From positions 64,208,966-64,272,965 of the forward strand of contig OX393576.1 of the NCBI GenBank assembly GCA_947652605.1: 64,000 nucleotides of DNA. Direction: 5' to 3'. The notes beneath the pieces are model-generated. The model had not been told where the DNA came from and made no database searches. It saw only the letters and a list, made by a program, of their open reading frames with translations. Within the stretch, counting starts at the first letter, position 1, and each line of letters starts with the position of its first letter. A program made the position numbers and the translations under genes. This document shows positions 1 through 10,932 of this stretch, in pieces. Source of the stretch: Elmis aenea (lineage: Eukaryota > Arthropoda > Insecta > Coleoptera > Elmidae).

Positions 1-1300
1 GTTCTTAATATGGAATATAGGATTATATAGGAAATATCCATTAAAATAAACAACTGCTCATAGATTAATCTTTTATTTCTTTCTGATTTGCATTATTACT
101 TATACCAAACCAAAACTCTGTTATTTATGTAAATTAAATTATAATTCAAGTGACATTCGAACTAAATGTTGATAATTTATTTATTTTTTACAGGTAGGAC
201 AATAGAATTGTTTTTTGGGTATTTTGCACATTTTTTGTCTGCCAATTTCTGATACTTTTGACACTGAACCCAGTGACTGTACTTAGTGACCATAATCATA
301 TTCATTATAAGGCACCTGTATATATTCCATATTAGGCATCAATGTGACATTTCAAAAATCGGTATATGTAAAACATAATATGGCCCCAACCAAAATTTTG
401 GTCTATTTCATTGAAATGTAAAGGTTCATGCTAAATAAACATGCAATAAAATATTTTAAATCATTTACCCTAGCATATAGGAGTAATATTTTGCACTGAA
501 AGATTTAGCCTAAAAACTCAGTAGCACGTCAAAACTATATTTGAATCTGTTATGTAATCTAGTGAATATTTTTTAACTATTTTACATTTGGGAATGTGTG
601 ATCAATGTACAAATACGTACATATACTTTTCAACAGATATCGCTTATTCATTGTCATAAAACTGATGTATTCCATAATAGGTAACTGTTCCATATTACTT
701 CCACTTTACTCTACATATATTCTCTTTTTCTAATTTGTTGATTGGATGATCAATATAAAATATACACTTGATTGGATATATATTATTAATGTGTATGTTT
801 TTTATTTGCGTTTAGAGTTAATAAAAGTAAAATTTATTCTTACTTCGCAAAGAACTAATGTAAAAGAAGATTTATTGGAAGAGATGTGTTGCTAGTAAGA
901 TTGAATGGAATGTGAAAATGTATATTGCATGGTATGTACCTACAAACTTTTAAGTTAGAGCATATTTTACTTTTATTTTTTATATATTATTAATGGGCAT
1001 GTTTTATTTGCGTTTAGAGCTTTAGAGTTATTATAAGTCTTTTAAAAATATCTTTTTTTATGTATGACATTCAAGGAAAAATTTAAAGAATTATCCACTT
1101 GTTTTTTTTTTTTTTTTTGAATAATTACAGCAGGATCTAATTTTATTCAAATGCATAGATTTTTAGTACTAAAACCAATTTAAAACAGCACTTGCTATAT
1201 TTTTATACTTATAGATAAAGATTGTGTGTACAATTTAAACCAATCGAGTTGTGCTTTTGCACCTTACGGGAGTTATACTAAATAAAATAGTTAAATGTTA
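1..1300. other. AT-rich non-coding DNA, no gene seen
   Basis: I see no coding region or clear repeat boundary here. The stretch is AT-rich with short homopolymer runs, the longest a T run near 1101-1118. Nothing is supported as a regulatory element. Confidence 0.6.
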
Positions 1301-1319
1301 ATATGTTTAACGATTTTGT

Positions 1320-1440
1320 AAATTTAATATGGCGGCGGTTCGCCAGTCTAAAATATGCTGTCCGTGAGCATCCAAACTCGTCGTCGTCGTTTGTAATTTA
1401 GCGGAGGCAAAGATTGTTATCGTATTAATAGAGGGTTGTA
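1320..1440. promoter_or_regulatory. short GC-richer island with an ATGGCGGC motif
   Basis: A GC-richer island in AT-rich DNA contains AATATGGCGGCGG near 1327 and a run of TCG triplets near 1379-1390. ATGGCGGC resembles the YY1/Pho-type binding core found at some animal promoters, so this could be a promoter or first-exon fragment. The motif is seen; the function is inference. No open frame of note starts here. Confidence 0.2.
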
Positions 1441-1489
1441 GTGACTTGAAACAAAAATTAAAGTCCTCGATTTTTTGACAACAAAAAAA

Positions 1490-1634
1490 CTGGTTCTAAC
1501 CGTAAAAAATTTCGGTTCACGAAAACGAAAACGAAATTTTATAGATGGGAACAAAAAGAACGAAAACGATATAGAATTATTTCGTTATCGTTCCGAACAG
1601 AAACGAACGATTTTTTTTTCGTTTTTAGTCCCTG
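1490..1634. mobile_element. possible degenerate hAT-type MITE
   Basis: The right end reads inward from 1634 as CAGGGACTAAAAACG followed by AAAA and TCGTTCG. The left end has a weaker inverted match (CTGGTTCTAACCG, then TTCGGTTC). The interior is rich in GAACGAAAACGAA-like words. CAGGG ends and this word composition are typical of small hAT elements in animals. I cannot find a convincing 8-bp duplication, so boundaries are uncertain. The short open frame across it is a product of the repeat words, not a gene. Confidence 0.3.
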
Positions 1635-1639
1635 GTCTA

Positions 1640-2630
1640 AACGGTAAAATTACGTTAACAATAATATGTTGATTTAGTTTTATGTGCTTTTCACGACCTC
1701 GTATAATCTTAGTCATTACCTGTTATACTGTCAGATATACAAACTGAATAAAATCTCTATGGTAAGTATTTTTGTTCTAGTGTCTAAGCACCACTTAGTT
1801 ACAGTAATGCTACTTAAAAGCTGGATGATTGAAGGGCGTGGTGAGTTTGTTACAATAACGAGAATCGTGCTCGCTACTCCACCAAGGGAATTCGGCACAT
1901 CTTCGGTTTAAACAACAAACATTGTATGGAACCCGTCCGAATATAGAATCCCAGATTTTATACATCTTATCAACTTGTTCAGCGAGTTGGGTAAACAACT
2001 GTTTGTTTGTATAGGAAATCGAACAAATTCTTCCCGTTTGATTTAATTTTTCGTGAAATGAAATTTTAGAAAAATGTGCATTCATAATTAAAACGCCGTA
2101 ATAATTAATATTTTATGTTCAGAGCAGGCGGGCGCTCGATATTAAAATAGAGCTTAACACAGAGTTAATAAGAACAATGTACTTTAACATCGCATAGGGA
2201 CGAGATAAAGATTTATTCCGAACAAACAAATATAATCAAACCGGGGCAAGCGAACTTTGAGCCCCAGGGACTAAACTAAACAGTTCGATGGAAACTTTCA
2301 GCTGACGGAATAAAATAATACTCTTGAACAAAGAACTGCAAAAACGGGTATTCACTTAAAATTGCTAGGTAAATGTACACACACGACCATTATATACAAG
2401 CGTAAATTTCTATTACGAAACCACAATACAAAGACATGTACATCAAACGATTATATATCTTTGAATAAACAGTGTTTTTTTTTTGTAACTTCGGTATTAC
2501 CATATGAGCCGTTTGTTATGAAAGTAAGTCCATTGCTCTTGGTTTCGAAATATTTAATGGTTTGCATTTCAGTCGATTTAAAACTCCCAATAATAAAGTC
2601 CAAAAATTTTGTCCACGTTTCTATGAAATT
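1640..2630. other. non-coding interval, no gene seen
   Basis: Short open frames on both strands (up to about 130 codons near 2362-2748) have no recognisable domain and run into the repeat that starts at 2637. I do not support any of them as genes. Confidence 0.5.
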
Positions 2631-2910
2631 AAATATACAGGGTGTCCACTTGCAAGCTCGAACATTGGAGTTAAACATTGTTTTGAACGTGCATTCCTGC
2701 TCGCCCATTTACTTTACAGGAAAGTTAATGATGCCAATAGAAAGATAAAATTATTGCGCATCTAATGGTACTAGCGTTAATACAAAAAGTACGATGTTTA
2801 GTTTAAAATATAAATCTAAAACTTTATGATTTTTTTAATCTGAAAGGCCATAGTTTTCATTATACGTCACTTTTGACAGCTGTCTGTCAGTTTAATTAAT
2901 TATTTACGTC

Positions 2911-3711
2911 AGACGACATTGTCTTGGTCGCGGAAACAGAAAAGAATCTGCAACAATCTAGAAACCAGGAATTGGAACAAAAACAATATGAAAATAAATA
3001 CCGGAAAAACTAAAACTATGATCGTTACAACAGAGAACAAAGGACATAGCATCACTTTAAACAGGCTTAGGTTGGAACAGGTAGGAAGCTTTAAATATTT
3101 AGGAGTGATCATAGAGAAAAATGGAGGAATGGACAAGGAAATAAGCGGAAGGACAGGAAATGTAGGAAGAATATTTAACAGTTTAGAACAACATTTTCTG
3201 AAAATAGAGAAGTCCCAAAACGAACAAAAGTGGAAGTGGTCAAAAAGGTAGTAACTCCGGCACTTTTATACGAAAGTGAAACGTGGACACTCACAAATAA
3301 AAACAGTAGCCGAGTGAATGCAGCAGAAATGCGATTTCTAAAAAAATCCAAGGAAAAACAAAAAAAGAGAATCAGAAATGTAACATACAGAGAACAATTA
3401 AAGATAAAATCAGCTGAAACAAAAATACAAGATCGACAGCTGGGATGGTTTGATCACATTTATAGGATGAAAGAAGAAAGTTTAACCAGAAAAACCTATG
3501 AAGCAAGATCACAGGGAAATAACAAAAGAGGTAGACTGGGAAAAACCTGGCACGACGAAGTAAAAAAAAGTAGCAATGGATAGAAACATCAAATGGAAAG
3601 ACATAAAAAAGCTAGCACAAGACAGAAAAACATGAAAAAAAGTCAGCACAACACAACTCAACAGTCCTACACCTAACAGTAGAAGGACTCATGACTAAAT
3701 AATAAAATAAA
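2911..3711 (+). pseudogene. 5'-truncated non-LTR retrotransposon (reverse transcriptase C-terminal half)
   Basis: The copy begins almost exactly at the reverse transcriptase catalytic motif. TCAGACGACATTGTC gives SDDIV (FADD/YADD in intact copies), followed by LVAETEKNLQQS, then after a frame change MKINTGKTKTMIVT, and FKYLGVIIEKNGG. After another shift come PALLYESETWTL, AAEMRFL and GRLGKTWHDEV. These are the ordered landmarks of the RT thumb and C-terminal domain of animal LINEs of the RTE/Jockey-like assemblage. Upstream RT and endonuclease regions are absent, so it is dead on arrival. The 3' end is an A-rich tail (AATAAAATAAA). Near-identical flanks TTTACGTCA (2903-2911) and TTAACGTCA (3712-3720) look like a target duplication inside the host transposon. 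Confidence 0.88.
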
Positions 3712-3747
3712 TTAACGTCACATCAAGCAAATACTCTTTTTAAGTAT

Positions 3748-4070
3748 ATGAAAATGAAAAATTACCCCAACGAAGAAAGAATTTACATGGTTAAAGCCCT
3801 CCACAGCGGCCACATACTGCGAATTGAGATTTGTTTGCTGTTCAACCCAATAACATATGAAAAATAGTTTAATACATCTTTTTATTTACAACGTTTTTAA
3901 CAATAATTCAATAATAAAGAAAGTTTTCATGGTAAAAACTTTTTACAATGGCTATAGTTTGCGAGGAGAGATAGATTTGTTTGCAGTTCGGTTTAATAAC
4001 AGACTTGAACCTTCTGCCGGTATAATTAAAAAATATCTTTAAAAATTTAAAGAAATACTTATACCTTAAA
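3748..4070 (+). pseudogene. mariner-like transposase N-terminal helix-turn-helix, two tandem remnants
   Basis: Two consecutive + strand segments encode versions of the same domain. The first contains NEERIYMVKALHSG and LRIEICLLFN. The second, about 140 bp on, contains FMVKTFYNGYSLRGEIDLFA, then RFNNRLEPSAGIIKKYLKKF. The pattern (VFMVK-FY-G, then R-F---F--R--PS---I--L-KKF) is the DUF4817-type helix-turn-helix that starts many insect mariner-like transposases and binds the terminal repeats. The two copies form a direct repeat at the DNA level. Assignment to this fold is by pattern recognition. The frame is interrupted between the copies. Confidence 0.6.
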
Positions 4071-4085
4071 AATAACAAAAGAAAA

Positions 4086-4420
4086 TTATAACAAATATTC
4101 AAAGAGCCCTCCATTTTGCATTAAACATTACCCCCGTCTATTATAAAACGAATTTTTAACATTAGCTAACTGCCTTTCATAAATTAATTCAAATTCTGCT
4201 AATGCTTTCTTCAAGGAATTATTATTTGGGTGGCGTCTTCTGTAAATTGTACTTATGATGTGGCCCCACAGAAAAAAAGTCACCCGGAGATCTGTCTGGT
4301 CAATTTATGGCATCACCTCTACCAATCCAAGATTTGGAAACAAACCAATTAAAAAATTTCTTACATCTAAGCCGAAATGCGCGGGACAGCCGTCTTGTTA
4401 TAACCAGATCTCCTTATTTT
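4086..4420 (-). pseudogene. mariner-like transposase C-terminal half (DDE remnant)
   Basis: Reading the - strand, the order of motifs is that of insect mariner-like transposases. WL-stop-QDGCPAHFGLDVR is the region of the second catalytic aspartate. WIGRGDAIN-stop-PDRSPGDFF corresponds to the WIGRGG..WP.RSPDLTP.DFF block and keeps the third catalytic aspartate in one frame. FFLWGHIIS and YRRRHPNNNSLKKALAEF follow. The end, CLMQNGGLFEYLL-stop at 4086, matches the usual GGHFEHL-type C-terminus. At least two stops and two frameshifts kill it. The first half of the protein is missing on this strand. Confidence 0.85.
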
Positions 4421-4509
4421 ATTTTAAAAACCCATGCAGGAGTTCATGAAAACGTTCAAAACAATGTCAAACTCCCATGTTCGAGCTTGTAAAGCGACAC
4501 CCAGTACGT

Positions 4510-5690
4510 AAATTTATAAAACAATTTTTTTTGAGAATTCACTAAACCGATATTTACGTTTTTGGGGCATAAATGGACTATCACCATTGTTTTTGGTTTG
4601 GTTTTGTTTATAAAGGACAAGAAACAAAAATATATTGTTGAATCTCAACATGTACTTACTTATTGCAAATCACATTTTGCTTGTTCTTTTTATTTAAACT
4701 TGTAGACTTACGTATTACATGGCGAACTTAGTTGTAAAATTGCACGGGTTTACTTCTTAGCTTGCCCAATGTTTAATAAACTACGGAAAATTGACTTAAA
4801 CCTTTTTTTAAATTGTAAATGATAAAGCAAAGTCATTTACTAAAGAACTTAAATTGATCAACGCGAGTGGATATTTAAAAAAAAAAAACAAAATTCATCT
4901 CAATTTTTTATATACAAAAATGTAATAGACTTAAAATTCATCCCACTGCAAAATTGTTTTGCCATATTATTTTTTAATGTTATCGAACTTAATTAATGTT
5001 TTTGTGTATTTAAATTTTAAATAATTAAAAAAATACCAAACCGGATAGACAAATTATGTAATATTTCCCAAATGTTTACAGTTTTAGGCAGTCGACATAC
5101 GTACATAAAGTAAAATAGGTATCAAATCAGTAAAAAAAATCTCTAATAATATTATTAATAACCAAATCGATGTGGAAATAAAAAAATGAGGTCGATTTCA
5201 AATTGTACACTGACAAAGACAATTCCCGAAAGTTTGCCACTGAGCGAGTGTCAGCGGCAAACTATCGGAGTTTGGACCATCGGAACGGCAGCCATAGTGG
5301 GATTTCCCTTGGGGTAAATGCTTACTCCCAAAACGCATTTTTATTCTAATAAGTCACCGACTTGACGTATTGTAGAGAACGGCTCTTGGCACAAAAAAAC
5401 ACATTCGTCTATAACACACCAATATGTTACAATTTTGCACCGATTAGTTTAATCATTAGAAAAAACAAAGCGTTCTATAAGTATAGACATAATTTGGTCG
5501 TATTTTTGTTTACAATAATATGTATGTGGCTGACATAGAATTGACAATATACAATACTATAATTCTTTCAACAAAACAAGAGGAAGGCAAAAATTTGTGT
5601 TATATAAAAGTTTAAATAGGTTCCATTATCTATAAAGAAGTATTTAACTCTACAGATGCTGTAAATTTAATGTATCTGATAATAGTAGGT
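4510..5690. other. non-coding interval, no gene seen
   Basis: AT-rich sequence with a slightly GC-richer patch near 5220-5330. No open frame of interest and no repeat boundary that I can place. Confidence 0.5.
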
Positions 5691-5692
5691 AT

Positions 5693-6094
5693 ACATTACA
5701 TGTTGTAAGAAGCATATTACGCACGAGTGGAAAAGTTGCACACAGAGCCGCGTAGCGGCGAGTGCGTATTTCCACGAGTGCGTAATTGCTTTATAACTCG
5801 TGTTATGCAGCTTACTTTTTCTACGATCACATCATACTTACGATTTTAACAGCTCTTTGGCTAATATACACATGTAATTACGTTGTCTAGTCAATTTTAA
5901 CGTAAGCCTACTTGGACATTTCTAGACAAGTGTGCGTTTTGCATACTCACTTACTAGGCATGCAGGAAGTGTTTGACGTGCGTCTACTTTGACCATTTCT
6001 TTAAAAAAACTGCCTTTTGCTTACCGTGCGTAAGGACCCACTTTCTATGCATTCAGGCTGTACGGTAAGTCATTTACATTAGTGGTCGTAGAAA
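5693..6094. repeat. unclassified interspersed repeat, copy A (full length, about 400 bp)
   Basis: Begins with ACATGTTGTAAGAAGCATAT, a TTACGCACGAGTGG word and a short GC-rich hairpin (GCCGCGTAGCGGC). It ends CATTAGTGGTCGTAGAAAAA. The same sequence lies inverted at 25116-25528 and, truncated, at 52557-52795 and 53652-53955. Shared internal landmarks are TTTTTCTACGATCACAT, ACATGTAATTACGTTG, TTTCTAGACAAGTGTGCG and TAGGCATGCAGGAAGTG. No coding capacity. I cannot assign a class: it has no long terminal inverted repeat and no tRNA-like promoter that I can see. Confidence 0.8.
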
Positions 6095-7600
6095 AATTAA
6101 ATTAAATCAAAAATTATGTTTCTATTAATTTTTAGTAGTTACTTTGAATGAGAAAAATGTTACTGTAAAACGTTTATTGCTGTGTGTTTCATGAAAATTT
6201 AAAATTAACTTTTTCTAAGCGCAAATTATTAATTATTCAACAGTATTTTTGTTGGAAAAATTCATAATATACATACTATATATATAGTACTAATGCTTGA
6301 ATTGTTTACGTAATTCGTTTATATAATATAATAAGTCTTAAAACTGGTCTAGCATTGTTACAAGAAATACTTTATAAGGAAATAAAAAGCGATTTTTAAT
6401 CAACCTTATTAATTTTGTTGGGTATATTTATGATTACAATTTACGAAAATAAGCAAGCTACGGTGATTAAATCCAATGTATGTATTTAAACATTGGCTTA
6501 ATTTGTTTTGAAAATTGCTATACTTTAAAAGAACGGGATTATCAGAGTTCTTTTGAATTCAGATTTAAATCTCTTTAAAGCAATTTTCTCTCGGGAATCT
6601 TCTTTTAACATAACCCGCATTCGATTATCAGATTACCAAACATCTGAATTCTCGGTTCATTGCTGATGTTTTCCAGCAACTCAATTTCATCGGGTAAAAA
6701 ATCTCTGTCTTATATTCAAAGTTGAAAGATACTGGCTGTGGGTGGTGGAAATTGTTTTAAATGAAAATATGAAACGATTGAGATGTTTTCGATGCTTTTC
6801 TTGGACCGTTTTCTTGTATCATACGTCGATTAACAAATACAATTATGTTACATACCGTGCGTTTTCGTTTTATGCATGAAGTTAGATGTTTTAAACGTGA
6901 GATTAGATGGATTTTGGTAATCGAAACGGCTAAGGCTAAAGCGATGTGAAGATCCTTTGATCACACTGCTGTGTACCGGCACAGATGATAGGATTCAGTC
7001 GGTAATTTAGTGTTGGGCCAACGTGAACCGCCGCCTTAGCGTGTTTACAGTGTTCAAGATCAATGGTTTAAGCAAAATTTACTTGAGATATCGCTATAGG
7101 TGGGGAATTAAGCAAAGTTTATGTAAACATACTAAACTACGTTGTAATAACAACGGCGAATTAGTCAACTTTATCATCACTATAAACCGCCTTTGAGATG
7201 GCTGTCTGTCTGTTTGGGGCACTACATAAACAATACTAAGTTCTTAAATGTTTGTGTGGGTAGACTTCGTTTTTAAATTATCTAATATTATTTTCCAAAG
7301 ACAACACATGCTTAAATCATCCGAGTGAGTTACTTGTGTAATGTAAACTAGTTTCTTCTAAATAGCTTACCTCTCTTAATAAGAGATCTTTTGGGAAATG
7401 CTATTTAATATTGACAATGTAGGATAGAATAATTTAGCACTCGCAAAAGATACGCACAACACCTAAATCAACACAGTGTTAGATAAAGGTTGTAGCTAAT
7501 GATTATCGTTGCTACAAATTCATGGGAATAGATAAATAAATCTACTACTGATGGAGAGACGACAGTCTTAAAAATTACGTTATAAAAAAATATAAGTGGT
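6095..7600. other. non-coding interval, no gene seen
   Basis: AT-rich sequence with no recognisable element or coding frame. A somewhat GC-richer segment near 6840-7050 has no open frame of interest. Confidence 0.5.
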
Positions 7601-7606
7601 TTATAC

Positions 7607-8060
7607 AGGGTGGTCCACTTTTTAGGAGCAGGACTTGAACAATCGATAGAAAAACTTATTTTAAAGCGAATATTTCATATCAATATCAATTGGTCCAAAA
7701 ACGCTTCATTTTAAAGATACAGGGTGTTGAAATTTTCGAAAAAATAACGATAATGTTTAACCGTTTCTCAACTAGTAGATATATTGAAACCAAATTTGGT
7801 ATACAGCACCACGTTACAGGTTACCACAATCTTTGAAAATTTCAAGTCCCACAAGCAACCAGTGGCGGAGTTGTGGGGGTTCAGTTTCAATAAATTTTAT
7901 AAAAACTAGTACGACCCTGTTCAAAATCAAATTTGAAATTGTTTTTGGGTAGAGCATTTTATTCTAAACAAAAAGTGTCTCTTAAGTTTTCTTCGAACTG
8001 AGGTAATTTTTTATTAATTCAAGTTTGCTAACGATCGCTCTCCTGATGCCAAGGTTACAG
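7607..8060. mobile_element. one-ended CAGGGTGG-type mariner-like fragment
   Basis: TACAGGGTGGTCCACTTTTT marks an end near 7607. A second word ATACAGGGTGTTGAAATTTT at about 7726 is internal to this kind of element. I do not find the inverted partner of the end, so the right boundary is unknown. A word near 7950 (GTAGAGCATTTTATTCTA) recurs inverted near 31680, showing shared repeat content. Confidence 0.6.
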
Positions 8061-8271
8061 GTATGGAGAGAAATATTTTATGTCGTACATATATTCGGAT
8101 AAGAGACATACATTTTCCATTTGTGCATGGCATTCATAATGTCCAGGATAAGTGTCGTTGATATTCGAGATAATTTGATTAATTTGATATTTAAAAGTCT
8201 TAATTTCACTAACAATTCGTCTTTATTTACATCATTTAAAAATTTGAAGCCAAAATAATTTGCGTGTTTTT

Positions 8272-8700
8272 TTATTCGTCTATTAAAAATATTTTTAAAT
8301 TAGGGTCAGTAACAAATAAAAAATCATGTATATATATTTTAATGATTGAAATGGCCAATTCAATGCAGACATGATCCAATCTAATACTATTTCTACTACT
8401 AATATTCAATATAAATTTTTTTGGCACATCAAATGAGAACAATTTATCGTTAGTTGTATCATCACTCATTTTCTTAATTTTATGTGGTCTTTTACAATGA
8501 AAATCAAGAACTATTTGCAGTGACGTACATTTTTGTATTGCTTTTTTATTAATCCATTTTGCATCACTCTGTCGCATTTTTTTCGTTATATCTTTGTGAG
8601 ACAATATATTCTTTACTGCATGCATATAGTGTGATTTTGAAGAGTTAAACTTATGCAACGCATATGATTTAAAATCCGGATCCCCATTACCAAATAACAT
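8272..8700 (-). CDS. unrecognised 142-codon open frame, possibly transposon-derived
   Basis: An uninterrupted frame from ATG at 8700 to the stop at 8272 is longer than expected by chance in DNA this AT-rich. The protein is basic and hydrophilic in its first half (words SYALHKFNSSKSHYMHAV, DAKWINKKAIQKC), then DFHCKRPHKIKKM, and ends in a more hydrophobic stretch. I recognise no family. It lies immediately beside the MITE at 8790-9690. Another short - strand frame continues on the far side (9690-9954), so the MITE may have split a longer transposon coding region. That is inference. Confidence 0.3.
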   Translation of the reverse strand: MLFGNGDPDFKSYALHKFNSSKSHYMHAVKNILSHKDITKKMRQSDAKWINKKAIQKCTSLQIVLDFHCKRPHKIKKMSDDTTNDKLFSFDVPKKFILNISSRNSIRLDHVCIELAISIIKIYIHDFLFVTDPNLKIFLIDE

Positions 8701-8789
8701 ACAAACTAGAAATCAATATTCTTTGACAAAATACCCGCTTTTTGATCATTACTTTGATTTTATAAATCTATTTCTGTTAACTTTTGCAG

Positions 8790-9690
8790 AGTAGGGGAGA
8801 CCGAGGATGAAAGTAACACGGGTAGGTTGTAACAGTGCCTATAGTTTCTTTAATTTTTGTTATATGTCGCCCTAAGCGTTTGTGCAATGTTCATTTACAT
8901 CCACCTCCCTACCTATATTGCTAGTTTCATCTGTTATAGAATAGAGGTTAAGTTTTTTGCCAGCCAGAGTCACTATTTTCCGCCTAAAAATTAATGCGTT
9001 GTATCACCGGTCGAGTGACTTTTAGGCAATCCCTAAAGGTGGAACAAAAATGTACCTAGATTATTGTTCTAAATTTTGTTGACTATTGGTGGATGCACTA
9101 CAGTTTGATGTTGGAATCGTGGTTAATTGTAAATTCCCTCCAATTTGTTTTGTGTGCACGGGGTCAAAAGTAACAGTGTTACGACCAACCCCAATCAATG
9201 TTTTCACTTGCACCTGTTCACTCTTAGCACATAATTGGTGTTTTTTTTTGTAGATGAGAACATACAAAACTAGTTGGATTAATTTTTCAATTTGTTGTAT
9301 CTTTTTGTTTCATTTTTGAATATTCATAATGTTCACTTATCATTTTTTTCATTTTGCTAATGTGTATTTTGGAGTCAAATATTAATTTTTTTGATGAATA
9401 CTAATATATTTACCCACTATCTATAAGCGGTGTAAATTATTTTGCCGTTACAACTTACCCCGATCATTATTACTTTTAGCCCGTTGTCAACGTTGAGGTT
9501 GGAAGTAAGTAACAGCTGTCTTACTACAGAAAAGAAAATCTCACATATGTTTTATGTAATAAGTATCTTGGAAGGAAGACAAAATGTCCAGTCTATCATT
9601 AAATCAATTTGGATGTAAAAAAACTTGTTATACTCTATGAGAAATTAAATTTTAGAAAAAATGTTACTTTAATCCCCGGTCTCCCCTACT
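8790..9690. mobile_element. non-autonomous DNA transposon with GTAGGGGAGACC termini
   Basis: The left end AGTAGGGGAGACCGAGGATG, followed by AAAGTAACAC, is mirrored at the right by GTTACTTTAATCCCC, then GGTCTCCCCTACT. The inverted repeats match over about 30 bp with few differences. Internally GTAACA/TGTTAC words recur (AAAGTAACAGTGTTACGACC near 9167, GCCGTTACAACTTACCCC near 9443). No transposase is present. Elements with such ends are common in insects, but I cannot assign a superfamily. If the duplication is TA, the ends are GGGGAGACC. Confidence 0.75.
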
Positions 9691-9954
9691 AATAATATTT
9701 TTAAGTTCAATAAATGAAGAATGAACTGCGTCATATTTAGACTCCCTTCGAGTATTGCGTGGTCTTTTAAAGTAGTTTTACATTTTTTAATAATAAGTTC
9801 CAACGCTTTGTAGATGTCGAAAAATAGGAATAAATTGATTGTACAGTACCAGCAAACGTACATACTTTGCACATAATTGACTGTGTTGCCGATAAATTGG
9901 AATTTTGGCGCCCTAGGCACGTCCCTACGCTGCCTCTGCCTTTCCGCGGCCCTG
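9691..9954 (-). mobile_element. possible hAT terminal fragment (CAGGGCCGCG end)
   Basis: Read on the - strand, the segment starts CAGGGCCGCGGAAAGGCAG, then GTAGGGACGTGCC and TAGGGCGCC. That is the usual look of a hAT element end in insects. A short - strand frame runs through it with no recognised domain. The interior joins the MITE at 8790-9690, so the fragment is probably cut by it. Confidence 0.35.
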
Positions 9955-9959
9955 GTATG

Positions 9960-10930
9960 GATTATTATCCTCAACAAGTAATTCGTTGTTGAGAAATATA
10001 AACGGTTTTTTGTTTAAATTTATTTATTTTAAATAGAATACAATAAATCCAATATGTATCTGTAAGTATTGACAAACGAGTGTGATACGCCGCGTTTGAA
10101 AATTCACAGGACTGAAGTTTTATCACTTAGTGAGGGCGTTAAAACTGTGCTAAAATACCTTTTCATTAAATGCAAAGAGCGGCCTGTTTTCAAAGAGGTA
10201 CTCTCAAAGTTCTGTCTTTCTTCAAACAACCGTTTTTTAAATCGATTGACAATCATCCATTCGTTGTAAATTTTTGAGTTTGCAGGCAGTGAAAATCGTA
10301 ATTTTTTTCTTTTGAGCATTTTTTGAAAGCAGTTCGTTTTTAAAACTTTGTTTTTATTTTACTTTAATACTTGCTTATTAGTTAACAGTGCACGTTGGTC
10401 TGAGCTATAGAGACATGTGAATCATTTAATTAACTTTGCAGCTATAAAGTAAAGTTTTTGTATTACGCCATCAGATGAAAAATGAGCGACTCGCTACTTA
10501 TTATTATTAATGTCAGAGGCGTCCTTCGCCCAATATCTTATTAGATAAAAAGCTCATTCTCAGCTTTAGAGAAGCTAATAAGACGCGAAATACACGACGT
10601 GGGCTTATATTAAAGTCCTCAAATATTTGTATGAGATTTAATTCTATAGTACTTTTGTTCAAAAGAAAGATCTTCCAACAAGTCAACTTTAATACTTTCT
10701 CGGATGCTTGAAACTCAGAACGCAATATGTCTGCTATTTATTTATACGATGTTTATTCTTCCTTTCGTCCAATCTTAAAACGTGGCTTTCCACTCCAATT
10801 CAGTTTTTCTGTCCAAGCGTAAGTGCTTCAAAAATACAATATCTTACCATACTTCAACCGCTGTTAAAGTAGATTAAATGAACTATACCTAACAAACAAT
10901 AAAATCAAATCAGATTTATAACAGTTACTG
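9960..10930. other. non-coding interval, no gene seen
   Basis: Short overlapping frames on both strands near 10069-10319 and 10513-10725 carry no recognisable domain. I see no repeat ends in this stretch. Confidence 0.5.
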
Positions 10931-10932
10931 TA

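Larger units (their letters stand above)
2637..4503. mobile_element. mariner-like element with TIRs, interrupted by a LINE
   Basis: The left end starts ACAGGGTGTCCACTTGCAAG and continues CTCGAACATTGG, then AAACATTGTTTTGAACGTGC. The right end is its inverted counterpart (CGTTCAAAACAATGT, then CATGTTCGAGCTTG and CGACACCCAGT). The paired ends match for about 60 bp. Inside are remnants of a mariner-type transposase: an N-terminal part on + at 3748-4070 and a C-terminal part on - at 4086-4420, so the two halves face each other. A 5'-truncated LINE occupies 2911-3711. The element is broken and cannot make transposase. Confidence 0.8.
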
